Shown piece after piece: positions 43,666 through 51,345 of a stretch of DNA of 64,000 nt; the first letter of the stretch is position 1; every line of letters begins with the position of its first letter. The notes below the pieces were generated by a model. The model worked only from the letters and a program-made list of their open reading frames with translations. It ran no database searches and had not been told where the DNA came from. The DNA is from Pseudoruegeria aquimaris (GTDB lineage Bacteria; Pseudomonadota; Alphaproteobacteria; Rhodobacterales; Rhodobacteraceae), in contig NZ_FWFQ01000020.1 of assembly GCF_900172235.1 (NCBI RefSeq), positions 1-64,000 on the forward strand, read 5' to 3'. The translations under genes and the position numbers were made by a program.

Positions 43666-44550
43666 ATGCAAAGCCGGATTTCGATCGAGGAAGCCATTGC
43701 GGCGGAATACAGCGGCCTGAGTGCGAAGCTTCGTGCCGCGGCCGATTTCGTGGCGGCCAACCCGATCGATGTCTCCACCCGCTCGCTGCGCTCGATCTCC
43801 CATTCCTCCGGCGTCTCGCCGGCCACTTTCTCGCGGCTGGCCCGGGCGCTGGGGTTCGAGACCTACGAAGACATGCGCGAACTGACGCGCTCGGCGATCG
43901 GGCGCAAGTCCGCCAGTTTCTCGCAGAAGGCCGGCCGGATCGTCGCCAACGCGGAAACCGGGAAACAGCCGCCCTTCCTGGAGCGCCAGGCCGCCGCCTG
44001 CATCGCCAACATCTCCGCATTGCCCAAACTGATCGATCCCCAGCGGCTGGACGCCGCCGTCGAGGCCCTGCACGCCGCCCGCAACGTCGTGGTCTACGGT
44101 GCCTACGGCTCCACCGGCATCATCGAATACCTCAGCTACATGGCCAATTTCGTGACCCCGAACTGGAGCATGGCCGGGCGGATGGGCGCCTCCGTCAGCA
44201 CGACGCTCACCCACCTCACCGAACAGGACGCGGTGATCATCCTCACCAAGCCCCCGTTCGCGCGCCGCTCGATCCTCACCGCCGAAATGGCGCGGGAGAA
44301 AGGCGCCTACGTCATCGTCATCACCGACACGCATACTTGCCCTGCCGTCAAATATGCGTCTAACACCTTCATTATTCCCACTGACAGCCCGCAGTTTTTC
44401 TCTTCCTATGCCGCAACGCTCGTTCTGCTCGAAACGATGATCGGCATGCTCGTGGAGCGCTCAGGACAAGAGGCCGAAACGCGGATCAAGACAGTGGAAT
44501 CCGGCAATCGCCGTCTCGAAGATTTTTGGGACGGAGATGAAGAAGAGTAA
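43666..44550 (+). CDS. MurR/RpiR family transcriptional regulator
   Basis: 294 residues. An N-terminal HTH_6 ([20 protein letters not shown], about 43-62) is followed by a SIS sugar-isomerase-like domain from about 130 ([20 protein letters not shown]). GGGGGGCTAG precedes the ATG. RpiR proteins usually sense a phosphorylated sugar, but several in alphaproteobacteria control amino acid uptake. It is divergent from the aminotransferase/BKACE operon and 32 bases upstream of the TAXI binding protein, so it may control both. Confidence 0.88.
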   Translation: MQSRISIEEAIAAEYSGLSAKLRAAADFVAANPIDVSTRSLRSISHSSGVSPATFSRLARALGFETYEDMRELTRSAIGRKSASFSQKAGRIVANAETGKQPPFLERQAAACIANISALPKLIDPQRLDAAVEALHAARNVVVYGAYGSTGIIEYLSYMANFVTPNWSMAGRMGASVSTTLTHLTEQDAVIILTKPPFARRSILTAEMAREKGAYVIVITDTHTCPAVKYASNTFIIPTDSPQFFSSYAATLVLLETMIGMLVERSGQEAETRIKTVESGNRRLEDFWDGDEEE

Positions 44551-44582
44551 CAATTGAGACATCGAACCAAGGGAGTGTACAG

Positions 44583-45551
44583 ATGTTCAACAAACTGAAA
44601 CTCACGGTCGCGGCTGCTGCCGTCGGCATGATGGCTGCCCCGGCCGCCTACGCGGAGGAGTTCATCACCATCGGCACCGGTGGCGTGACCGGCGTCTACT
44701 ACCCGACGGGCGGCGCCATCTGCCGCCTCGTGAACAAGGGCCGCAAGGAGCACGGCATCCGCTGCTCCGTCGAATCCACCGGCGGCTCCGTCTACAACAT
44801 CAACACCATCCGCGAAGGCGAGCTGGAATTCGGCGTCGCCCAGTCCGACTGGCAGTACCACGCCTACAACGGCACCTCGAAGTTCTCCGAGCAGGGCCCG
44901 TTCAAGGATCTGCGCGCGGTCTTCTCCGTGCACCCGGAGCCCTTCACCGTGGTGGCCCGCGCCGATTCCGGCATCAAGAACTTCAAGGATCTCGTGGGCA
45001 AGCGCGTGAACATCGGCAACCCCGGTTCCGGCCAGCGCGGCACCATGGAAGTGGTGATGGAGAAGATGGGCTGGGACACCTCCACCTTCGAACTGGCCAC
45101 CGAGTTGAAGGCCGCCGAGCAATCCGCCGCCCTCTGCGACAACCAGATCGACGCGATGGTCTACACCGTTGGCCACCCCTCCGGCTCCATCCAGGAAGCC
45201 ACCACCGCCTGTGACTCCGTGCTGGTGAACGTGGAAGGCCCGGAAATCAAGGAACTGGTGGACGCCAACTCCTACTACCGCTACGCCACCATCGTCGGCG
45301 GGCTGTATCGCGGCAACCCCGACGACACCAAGACCTTCGGTGTCGGCGCTACGCTCGTGACCTCCACCGCCGTCTCCGACGAGGCCGTCTACGCCGTGGT
45401 GTCTGCCGTCTTCGAGAACTTCGAAGACTTCAAGAAGCTGCACCCGGCCTTCGCGAACCTCGACCCCAAGGAAATGGCAACGGCCGGCCTCTCCGCCCCG
45501 CTGCACCCGGGTGCCGAGAAATACTACCGCGAAAAGGGCTGGATCGAGTAA
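44583..45551 (+). CDS. TAXI family TRAP solute-binding protein
   Basis: 322 residues. A signal peptide ends near AYA (residue 24) and is followed by the TAXI start [20 protein letters not shown]. The family binds glutamate/glutamine-like or other organic acids, as recalled. GGGAGTGTACAG precedes the ATG. The fused TRAP permease follows. The ligand is likely the aminotransferase substrate. Confidence 0.9.
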   Translation: MFNKLKLTVAAAAVGMMAAPAAYAEEFITIGTGGVTGVYYPTGGAICRLVNKGRKEHGIRCSVESTGGSVYNINTIREGELEFGVAQSDWQYHAYNGTSKFSEQGPFKDLRAVFSVHPEPFTVVARADSGIKNFKDLVGKRVNIGNPGSGQRGTMEVVMEKMGWDTSTFELATELKAAEQSAALCDNQIDAMVYTVGHPSGSIQEATTACDSVLVNVEGPEIKELVDANSYYRYATIVGGLYRGNPDDTKTFGVGATLVTSTAVSDEAVYAVVSAVFENFEDFKKLHPAFANLDPKEMATAGLSAPLHPGAEKYYREKGWIE

Positions 45552-45566
45552 TCCACGCCTGACACC

Positions 45567-45592
45567 GGGCGGAGCGGCACCCCGCTCCGCCC
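45567..45592 (+). other. 11-bp stem-loop after the TAXI gene
   Basis: GGGCGGAGCGG (45567-45577) pairs with CCGCTCCGCCC (45582-45592) around CACC, followed by TCATTTT. It resembles a partial terminator that would raise binding-protein over permease expression. Confidence 0.6.
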
Positions 45593-45691
45593 TCATTTTC
45601 CAGGGACAAGGCATCGCGCACGACGATGTACAGGCGGATCGACGGGCCGAAACAGGCACCGCGGACCGCAACCGATCAGGGAGCAAGGGAC

Positions 45692-48301
45692 ATGTCGGAC
45701 AACCCTCAAGGCGGCCGCCAGCTTTCGGAAGAAGAGCTGCAGGAACTCGTCGCCGCAACCGACTCAGGCGCGCGCAATCCGGCTGGCGCCGTGGGGATGA
45801 TGATGGCGGTCGTGGCCGTCACGTGGTCCCTCTTCCAGGTGATCCTGGCCTCGCCGCTGGCCAATTACATCCTGCCCGGCGATCTGATCAACAACTCGCG
45901 CCAGATCCACCTGGCCTTCTCGATCTTCCTGGCCTTCATGGCCTACCCGATGTTCAAATCCTCGCCGCGCGACTACATCCCGTTGCAGGATTGGATCTTC
46001 GCCTTCCTCGGCGTGTTCACCGCGCTCTACGGCTACATCTTCTACGACAAGATCGTCGCCTCCGGCGGGCTGGCCGACGACATGGACAAATGGTTCGCGT
46101 TGATCGGCCTGATCCTGCTGTTCGAGGCCGCCCGCCGCGCGCTCGGCCCGGCGATGGCGGTCATCGCCACGATCTTCCTGCTCTACGTCTTCTTCGGTTC
46201 CTCCAGTTGGGTGCCCGACGTCATCCAGTGGAAGGGCGCTTCCCTGAAGAAGGCTATGAGCCACATGTGGATCACCTCTGAAGGGGTGTTCGGGATCGCC
46301 CTCGGCGTTTCCACCAAGTTCGTCTTCCTCTTCGTGCTCTTCGGCGCCATGCTCGACAAGGCGGGCGCGGGCAACTACTTCATCAAGATGGCCTTCGGGG
46401 CGCTTGGCCACCTGCGGGGCGGCCCGGCGAAGGCCGCCGTGGTGGGCTCCGCCGCCACCGGCCTGATCTCCGGCTCCTCCATCGCCAACGTCGTCACCAC
46501 CGGCACCTTCACGATCCCGCTCATGAAGCGCGTCGGCTTCTCCTCCGAGCAGGCCGGCTCCGTCGAGGTGGCCTCTTCCGTGAACGGCCAGATCATGCCA
46601 CCCGTCATGGGCGCCGCCGCCTTCCTGATGGTGGAATACGTGGGCATCTCCTACGTCGAGGTGATCACGCACGCCTTCCTGCCCGCCGTGATCTCCTACA
46701 TCGCGCTGGTCTACATCGTGCACCTCGAAGCCGTGAAGCGGAACATGCCGACGATCGGCAACAAGGTCGTCTCCATGGGGCGCACCATCGGCGGCATGGC
46801 CGTGTTCTTCGCCGGCTTCGCCCTGCTCTGCTACGGCGTGCAATACCCCGTCAAATTCATCGTCTCGCTCTTTCCGGAAGGCGCGGGCTGGGTCATGGCG
46901 GCGCTGGTGTTCGTCGCCTACGTGGCGCTGCTCTGGCTGGCCGCCGGCGTCGAGGACCTCGTGCCCGACGATCCCAACGCGCAGGTCGTGGAACTGCCGG
47001 ACGTGGCAAGGATCTACAAATCCGGCCTCTACTACCTGCTGCCGATCGTGGTGCTCGTCTACTTCCTGATGATCGAGCAGAAATCTCCGGGCCTCTCGGC
47101 CTTCTGGGCCACGGCGCTGCTCTTCGTGATCCTTCTCACCCAGCGCCCGCTGAAAACCATCTTCCGGGGCGAAAGCGAAACCGCCAATGCCTTCATTGAA
47201 GGCGTGCGGGATCTGATCGCGGGCCTGATCGACGGCGCGCGCAACATGATCGGGATCGGCCTTGCCACGGCGACGGCCGGGGTGATCGTGGGCACGGTGA
47301 CGCTGACCGGCATCGGCCAGGTGATGGCCGACCTCGTGGAGTTCATCTCAGGCGGCAACCTCGTGGCGATGCTCTTCTGCGTGGCACTGCTCTCGCTCGT
47401 GCTGGGCATGGGCCTGCCGACGACGGCCAACTACATCGTCGTCTCGTCGCTGATGGCGGGCGTCGTGGTGCAGCTGGGCGCGCAGTCGGGGCTGATCGTG
47501 CCGCTGATCGCCGTGCACCTCTTCGTCTTCTACTTCGGAATCATGGCGGACGTGACACCACCCGTGGGGCTTGCGAGTTTCGCGGCGGCCGCCGTCTCGG
47601 GCGGGGATGCGATCAAGACGGGCTTCATCGCCTTCTTCTACTCCCTGCGCACCGTGGCCCTGCCCTTCATGTTCATCTTCAACACCGATCTGCTGTTGAT
47701 CGACGTGACATGGATGCAGGGGATCCTCGTGTTCATCATCGCCACCATCGCGATCCTCGTCTTCACGGCGGGCACGATGGGCTACTTCCTGACCCGCTCG
47801 CGGATCTACGAAAGCGTCGCGCTCGTGCTGATCGCCTTCGTGCTGTTCCGCCCGGATTTCGTGATGAACCGCATCCAGCCGCCCTTCCAGGACATCGCAC
47901 CGGTGGAACTGGTGCAGGCGGCCGGCGAAGCCGAGGCGGGCGACAGCCTGCGCCTCGTCGTCTCGGGGCCGGATTTCGATACCGGCAACCCCAAGGATCT
48001 CACCATCGTGGCCACGATCGGCGGGGAAGAGAGCGGCGAAGCGCGGCTTGAGGCCCAGGGCCTCGTGGTGATGGCAGAGGGCGATCAGCTGCTGCTGGAA
48101 GAGCCCTTCCCCGGCACCCCGTTCTTCGAGCAGATGGGCAGCTTCGACTTCTACGGAGATTCGCCCGTGGTGATCTCTTCGGTGCAGGCCGAAGCGCACC
48201 AGCTGCCCAAGGAAATCATCTTCATTCCGGCGCTGTTCCTGCTGGGGCTGATCATGCTCCTGCAGCGGGGCCGCGCCGCTCGGGAAGGAGCCCCGGCATG
48301 A
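45692..48301 (+). CDS. Fused TRAP transporter permease (4TM plus 12TM)
   Basis: 869 residues in which the DctQ-like and DctM-like parts are joined, the usual partner of TAXI proteins. Features include AAVVGSAATGLISGSSIANV, a GQIMPPVMGAAAFLMVEYVG segment and LGMGLPTTANYIV. A soluble C-terminal part (about 730-850) is typical. The ATG at 45692 has GGGAGCAAGGGAC ahead; a start at 45626 is less likely. It overlaps the usp gene by 4 bases. Confidence 0.9.
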   Translation: MSDNPQGGRQLSEEELQELVAATDSGARNPAGAVGMMMAVVAVTWSLFQVILASPLANYILPGDLINNSRQIHLAFSIFLAFMAYPMFKSSPRDYIPLQDWIFAFLGVFTALYGYIFYDKIVASGGLADDMDKWFALIGLILLFEAARRALGPAMAVIATIFLLYVFFGSSSWVPDVIQWKGASLKKAMSHMWITSEGVFGIALGVSTKFVFLFVLFGAMLDKAGAGNYFIKMAFGALGHLRGGPAKAAVVGSAATGLISGSSIANVVTTGTFTIPLMKRVGFSSEQAGSVEVASSVNGQIMPPVMGAAAFLMVEYVGISYVEVITHAFLPAVISYIALVYIVHLEAVKRNMPTIGNKVVSMGRTIGGMAVFFAGFALLCYGVQYPVKFIVSLFPEGAGWVMAALVFVAYVALLWLAAGVEDLVPDDPNAQVVELPDVARIYKSGLYYLLPIVVLVYFLMIEQKSPGLSAFWATALLFVILLTQRPLKTIFRGESETANAFIEGVRDLIAGLIDGARNMIGIGLATATAGVIVGTVTLTGIGQVMADLVEFISGGNLVAMLFCVALLSLVLGMGLPTTANYIVVSSLMAGVVVQLGAQSGLIVPLIAVHLFVFYFGIMADVTPPVGLASFAAAAVSGGDAIKTGFIAFFYSLRTVALPFMFIFNTDLLLIDVTWMQGILVFIIATIAILVFTAGTMGYFLTRSRIYESVALVLIAFVLFRPDFVMNRIQPPFQDIAPVELVQAAGEAEAGDSLRLVVSGPDFDTGNPKDLTIVATIGGEESGEARLEAQGLVVMAEGDQLLLEEPFPGTPFFEQMGSFDFYGDSPVVISSVQAEAHQLPKEIIFIPALFLLGLIMLLQRGRAAREGAPA

Positions 48302-48732
48302 GCAAATCCATCCTCTGCGCCATCGACATGAACCGCCCGGAAGCGGAAGTGCCGGTGCTCGAAACCGCCGCCCGGCTTGCCACCCTCGACGGGGCCCGGC
48401 TGGACGTGATCACCGTCCTGCCCGACTACGGCTCCTCGCTCGTGGGCTCCTTCTTCCAGAAGGGCTACCACGAGAAGGCCGTGGCCCAGACGAAAGAGGC
48501 CCTGCACCGTTTCACCGCCGAGATCATCGGCGAAGAGATGGATGCGGGCGTCCGGCACCTCGTTTCCACCGGCAAGGCCTACGAGCACATCCTCGATGCG
48601 GCGAAGAAGGCCGACAGCGATCTGATCGTGATCGGCGCGCATCAACCGGAACTGCAGGACTACCTGCTCGGCCCCAACGCCGCGCGGGTCGTGCGCCACG
48701 CGAAATGCTCGGTCTACGTCGTGCGGACCTGA
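48298..48732 (+). CDS. Universal stress protein, TeaD-like
   Basis: 144 residues of the UspA fold. The nucleotide-loop region is VIGAHQPELQDYLLGPNAAR, close to TeaD, where an USP partners a TRAP transporter. It starts by ATGA overlap with the fused permease. Known TeaD binds ATP and tunes uptake; the same is inferred here. Confidence 0.88.
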   Translation: MSKSILCAIDMNRPEAEVPVLETAARLATLDGARLDVITVLPDYGSSLVGSFFQKGYHEKAVAQTKEALHRFTAEIIGEEMDAGVRHLVSTGKAYEHILDAAKKADSDLIVIGAHQPELQDYLLGPNAARVVRHAKCSVYVVRT

Positions 48733-48757
48733 CCGCCGAACACCGATGCCAAGATCG

Positions 48758-48788
48758 CCCGTCAGCCGGAAACGGCTGGCGGGTTTTT
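48758..48788 (+). terminator. Rho-independent terminator of the TAXI-TRAP-usp operon
   Basis: CCCGTCAGCC (48758-48767) pairs with GGCTGGCGGG (48774-48783, one G-T pair) around GGAAAC and is followed by TTTTT. Confidence 0.88.
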
Positions 48789-48838
48789 CTTTGCGGGCAC
48801 AAGAGCCTCGCTGCCGGGATGCGATCGCCGGAAACGGG

Positions 48839-48971
48839 CAACGGCATATTTCCGTCTCTTTTACTCAGCTCTATTGACTCAACCTAGTATTTTTGTCAGG
48901 TTTGAGCGCATCAGCCAACCCAGCCACAAGGTGGGCCAGCCCGAGACCCGAACAGGACAGCAGGACAGCCG
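48839..48971 (+). promoter_or_regulatory. Probable promoter/operator region of the iron cluster
   Basis: AT-rich for this genome, with a TAGTAT -10-like hexamer (48885-48890) and an inverted TGAC...GTCA pair (48875-48878 and 48895-48898). Iron-responsive control (Irr, RirA, IscR or Fur) is expected for hemP and bfr, but no canonical box could be matched with confidence. Confidence 0.4.
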
Positions 48972-49145
48972 ATGCTCATCCCCTTTCCCCAGCCCGAAAA
49001 CCAACGGGACAACGGCTCCGAGCGCCAGGGCGCATCGGCCAGCCGCGATGACATCCTTTCCCTCGTTCTGCAGTTCGCCCTACCCGGCGATTTCAGCGCC
49101 GAGCGCCTGATGGACCGTTTCGACACCGGAGTGACCCGCAAATGA
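48972..49145 (+). CDS. Small hypothetical protein upstream of hemP
   Basis: 57 residues with no signal peptide or helix-spanning segment. A weakly hydrophobic ILSLVLQFALPGDFSAERLM region lies at 30-49. The ATG at 48972 begins it, and its TGA overlaps the hemP start as ATGA. This packing suggests a genuine co-translated protein. No family is recognised. Confidence 0.6.
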   Translation: MLIPFPQPENQRDNGSERQGASASRDDILSLVLQFALPGDFSAERLMDRFDTGVTRK

Positions 49146-49321
49146 TGCATGACCGCCCCAAGCTTTTCGCCTCCGCCCGCGCGGCAAACAGCGAAACCGA
49201 GATTCCCCTGCACGACGTGCGCCAGATCGTCGGCGAAGGGTCTCTGGCCCACATCAAGCTCAACGATCAGGTCTACACCCTGCGCATCACGCGGCAGGGC
49301 AAGCTGATCCTGACGAAATGA
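49142..49321 (+). CDS. hemP: Hemin uptake protein HemP
   Basis: 59 residues with the family ending VYTLRITRQGKLILTK and SLAHIKLNDQ before it. HemP proteins accompany heme/iron uptake genes and in some bacteria act as regulators of them. It starts in the ATGA overlap with the 57-residue gene and overlaps the next gene likewise. No heme receptor or ABC genes are adjacent. Confidence 0.88.
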   Translation: MMHDRPKLFASARAANSETEIPLHDVRQIVGEGSLAHIKLNDQVYTLRITRQGKLILTK

Positions 49322-49797
49322 GCGCGCCGGCCCGTTTCCGCGGCGCCGCCCCGGTGGGGGTGCTGGAGGACCTGGCCCTGCCGGAAGCCTTCCTCGTGCG
49401 CCTGATGCGGCAATGGGCGGACAGCCCCGCCCAGCGCCGTCAGGCACAGCGCGACCTGACGATCGCGCTCGGCTTCGATGCCGGCGCCCATGCCGCCGAG
49501 GCGCTGCGCGCGTTCCAGCGCTGCCTGGCGCGCCATGCCCGCCGCCCGTTGATGCAGCACGGGCTGTCCTGCCAGTGCCTCGGGGCCGATGAATGCGCGC
49601 TGAGCCATCTGGTTGCCGCCGCCGCGGCCGGAGACCGCCAGGACAGCCGGCTCTTTACCTCGCTCCTCGTCAGCGGCTCCGCCGTGACCGAACTGATGGA
49701 TCTCGCCGAGACCCTCGGCAGGGCCCTGCGGGCCCAGGCCGTTCCCGAGCCTTCCTATCGCCCCTCCGGCCATCGCCCCACGTCCACCCTCCACTGA
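49318..49797 (+). CDS. Hypothetical protein of the hemP-bfr cluster, CxC motif
   Basis: 159 residues, cytoplasmic and mainly helical. HGLSCQCLGADEC (about 81-93) gives a possible metal or heme/Fe-S site of CxC...C. It starts by ATGA overlap with hemP and is followed by bfd after 25 bases. No characterised homologue is recalled. Context points to iron handling. It could also be a scaffold or a regulator. Confidence 0.65.
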   Translation: MSAPARFRGAAPVGVLEDLALPEAFLVRLMRQWADSPAQRRQAQRDLTIALGFDAGAHAAEALRAFQRCLARHARRPLMQHGLSCQCLGADECALSHLVAAAAAGDRQDSRLFTSLLVSGSAVTELMDLAETLGRALRAQAVPEPSYRPSGHRPTSTLH

Positions 49798-49822
49798 CAC
49801 GCCGGCACCCACAGCCACCGCC

Positions 49823-50089
49823 ATGATCATCTGCCACTGCCAGAACATCACCCACGACGACATCGACGCCGCCATCAACTGGATGCGCGCCGCCGACCGC
49901 GAAACCGTGATCACGCCGGGCAAGATCTACCGGGCCCTGGGAAAATCCCCCGATTGCGGCGGCTGCATGCCACTTTTCCTGTCTCACATGCGAAAGAATG
50001 CTAATTGTGAGGTTCCAGCCATTTTGCGCGGGATGAATCCTGCGAGCAGCAAAGGAATTGAAGATGAAAGGCGATACGAAGGTTATTGA
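49823..50089 (+). CDS. bfd: Bacterioferritin-associated ferredoxin, [2Fe-2S]
   Basis: 88 residues. Cys4-x-Cys6 near the start and Cys45-xx-Cys48 form the Bfd-type [2Fe-2S] site. Bfd reduces the ferric core of bacterioferritin to release iron. It is longer than E. coli Bfd (64), and its C-terminal 9 codons overlap the bfr reading frame in a different phase. Confidence 0.88.
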   Translation: MIICHCQNITHDDIDAAINWMRAADRETVITPGKIYRALGKSPDCGGCMPLFLSHMRKNANCEVPAILRGMNPASSKGIEDERRYEGY

Positions 50090-50549
50090 GTATCTCAACA
50101 AGGCCCTGCGCAGCGAGCTGACGGCGGTCAGCCAATACTGGCTTCACTACCGGCTGCAAGAGGACTGGGGCCTCGGACACATGGCGAAGAAATCCCGCGA
50201 GGAGAGCATCGAGGAGATGCACCACGCGGACAAGCTGATCGCCCGGATCCTGATGCTGGAAGGCCACCCGAACCTGCAGAAGCTCGATCCGCTGCGCATC
50301 GGCCAGACGCCGAAGGAAACGCTGGAATGCGATCTGGCCGCCGAGCACGAGGCCCGCGCGCTTTATTCCGAGGCGCGCGCCTACTGCAACTCGGTGGGCG
50401 ATTTCATCTCGCAGAAGCTGTTCGAGGAGCTTCTGGGCGATGAGGAAGGCCATATCGATTTCCTCGAAACCCAGCTCGATCTGCACGAACGCGTCGGCGC
50501 GGAACGCTACGCGATGCTGAACGCCTCGAAGATGGACGAGGCCGAGTAG
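50064..50549 (+). CDS. bfr: Bacterioferritin
   Basis: 161 residues with canonical numbering: ferroxidase ligands Glu18, Glu51, His54, Glu94, Glu127 and His130, and the heme ligand Met52. It stores iron as a 24-mer. AAGGAATTGAAG precedes the ATG at 50064, which lies inside the 3' end of bfd, a 26-base overlap. Confidence 0.95.
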   Translation: MKGDTKVIEYLNKALRSELTAVSQYWLHYRLQEDWGLGHMAKKSREESIEEMHHADKLIARILMLEGHPNLQKLDPLRIGQTPKETLECDLAAEHEARALYSEARAYCNSVGDFISQKLFEELLGDEEGHIDFLETQLDLHERVGAERYAMLNASKMDEAE

Positions 50550-50555
50550 GCCTGC

Positions 50556-51020
50556 CTATTTCGATTTGCCGAGATGCTTGAGCAATGCCGCCAGGAGCGG
50601 CATTGCCAACCCGCTGGCCGCCCCGAGCGGATCACGCCCGATGCGGCGCAGATCGCCCACCACCGCCAGCACCTCCTCCTGCGCCAGTTCGAGTTCGGCC
50701 TCCAGATCGGCCACCGCCATGTCGCGCACTTCCGCCACCGCGGCCACGTCGCCTTCCGCGTCCTCGCGCCCGGCGAGCAGGGCCAGTACGCCGGCGACGG
50801 CGAAATTGCCCAGCGCCACGAGGAAGGCCGCCAGCGGCGCCCCGAGGCTCGCGGCCAGCGCCTGGTAGGCCGCCACGTTCAGCATCACCAGCCCGAGAAC
50901 GGCGACGAGCCCGGCAAAAGCGATGAAAACGATCTGCCGGCGCGCCACAGCGAGGCGGCGGCGGGCGATGAGGCTTTCGCAGCGCAGGATGATGGTGAGA
51001 TTGCGCACCACGCGTTTCAT
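50556..51020 (-). CDS. Holin_X/YqjE-like membrane protein
   Basis: 154 residues. Two membrane segments (IVFIAFAGLVAVLGLVMLNV and AFLVALGNFAVAGVLALLAG, about 30-85) are followed by a helical cytoplasmic tail. The layout fits the phage-holin-like/YqjE family, chromosomal membrane proteins not tied to phage. It is downstream of a DUF883-like gene, as yqjE is downstream of yqjD. Confidence 0.68.
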   Translation of the reverse strand: MKRVVRNLTIILRCESLIARRRLAVARRQIVFIAFAGLVAVLGLVMLNVAAYQALAASLGAPLAAFLVALGNFAVAGVLALLAGREDAEGDVAAVAEVRDMAVADLEAELELAQEEVLAVVGDLRRIGRDPLGAASGLAMPLLAALLKHLGKSK

Positions 51021-51031
51021 CGGGCCTCCTC

Positions 51032-51286
51032 CTATCGCCGTGCCAGCAGCAGGCCGAGGCAGAAGGCCCCGACGACGGTCAGGACCGGCCGGTTGGCGCT
51101 CAGATCCTCGATTTCCTTGACGAACTCCTTCAGCAGGGCTTCGCCGTCATGCATCAGGTGCTCCGCGAGCCCCTCCTCCGAGGCCTCTTCTTTCGGAGCC
51201 GCCGCTTCGGCGATCTTCTCCTTCGCCGAAGCAAGTTCAGCACGCAGTTTTTCGAGTTCAGCTTCCAGTTCCGCTTTGGTCGGCAT
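51032..51286 (-). CDS. DUF883/YqjD/ElaB-like protein
   Basis: 84 residues. An N-terminal coiled coil (AELEAELEKLRAELASAKEK) is followed by a C-terminal membrane helix ending GLLLARR. E. coli YqjD and ElaB bind ribosomes at the membrane in stationary phase. GGGGGGCGGCC precedes the ATG. It is 11 bases upstream of the YqjE-like gene. Confidence 0.78.
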   Translation of the reverse strand: MPTKAELEAELEKLRAELASAKEKIAEAAAPKEEASEEGLAEHLMHDGEALLKEFVKEIEDLSANRPVLTVVGAFCLGLLLARR

Positions 51287-51345
51287 GGCCGCCCCCCGTG
51301 TTTGACACTGGAAATCCTAGAGGACCAAGGCGGAAAATCAACGCC

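Noticed and set aside
50556-51020. Prophage remnant suggested by the holin-like protein
   Set aside because: The pair DUF883 plus holin-like membrane protein matches chromosomal yqjD-yqjE; no other phage gene is nearby.
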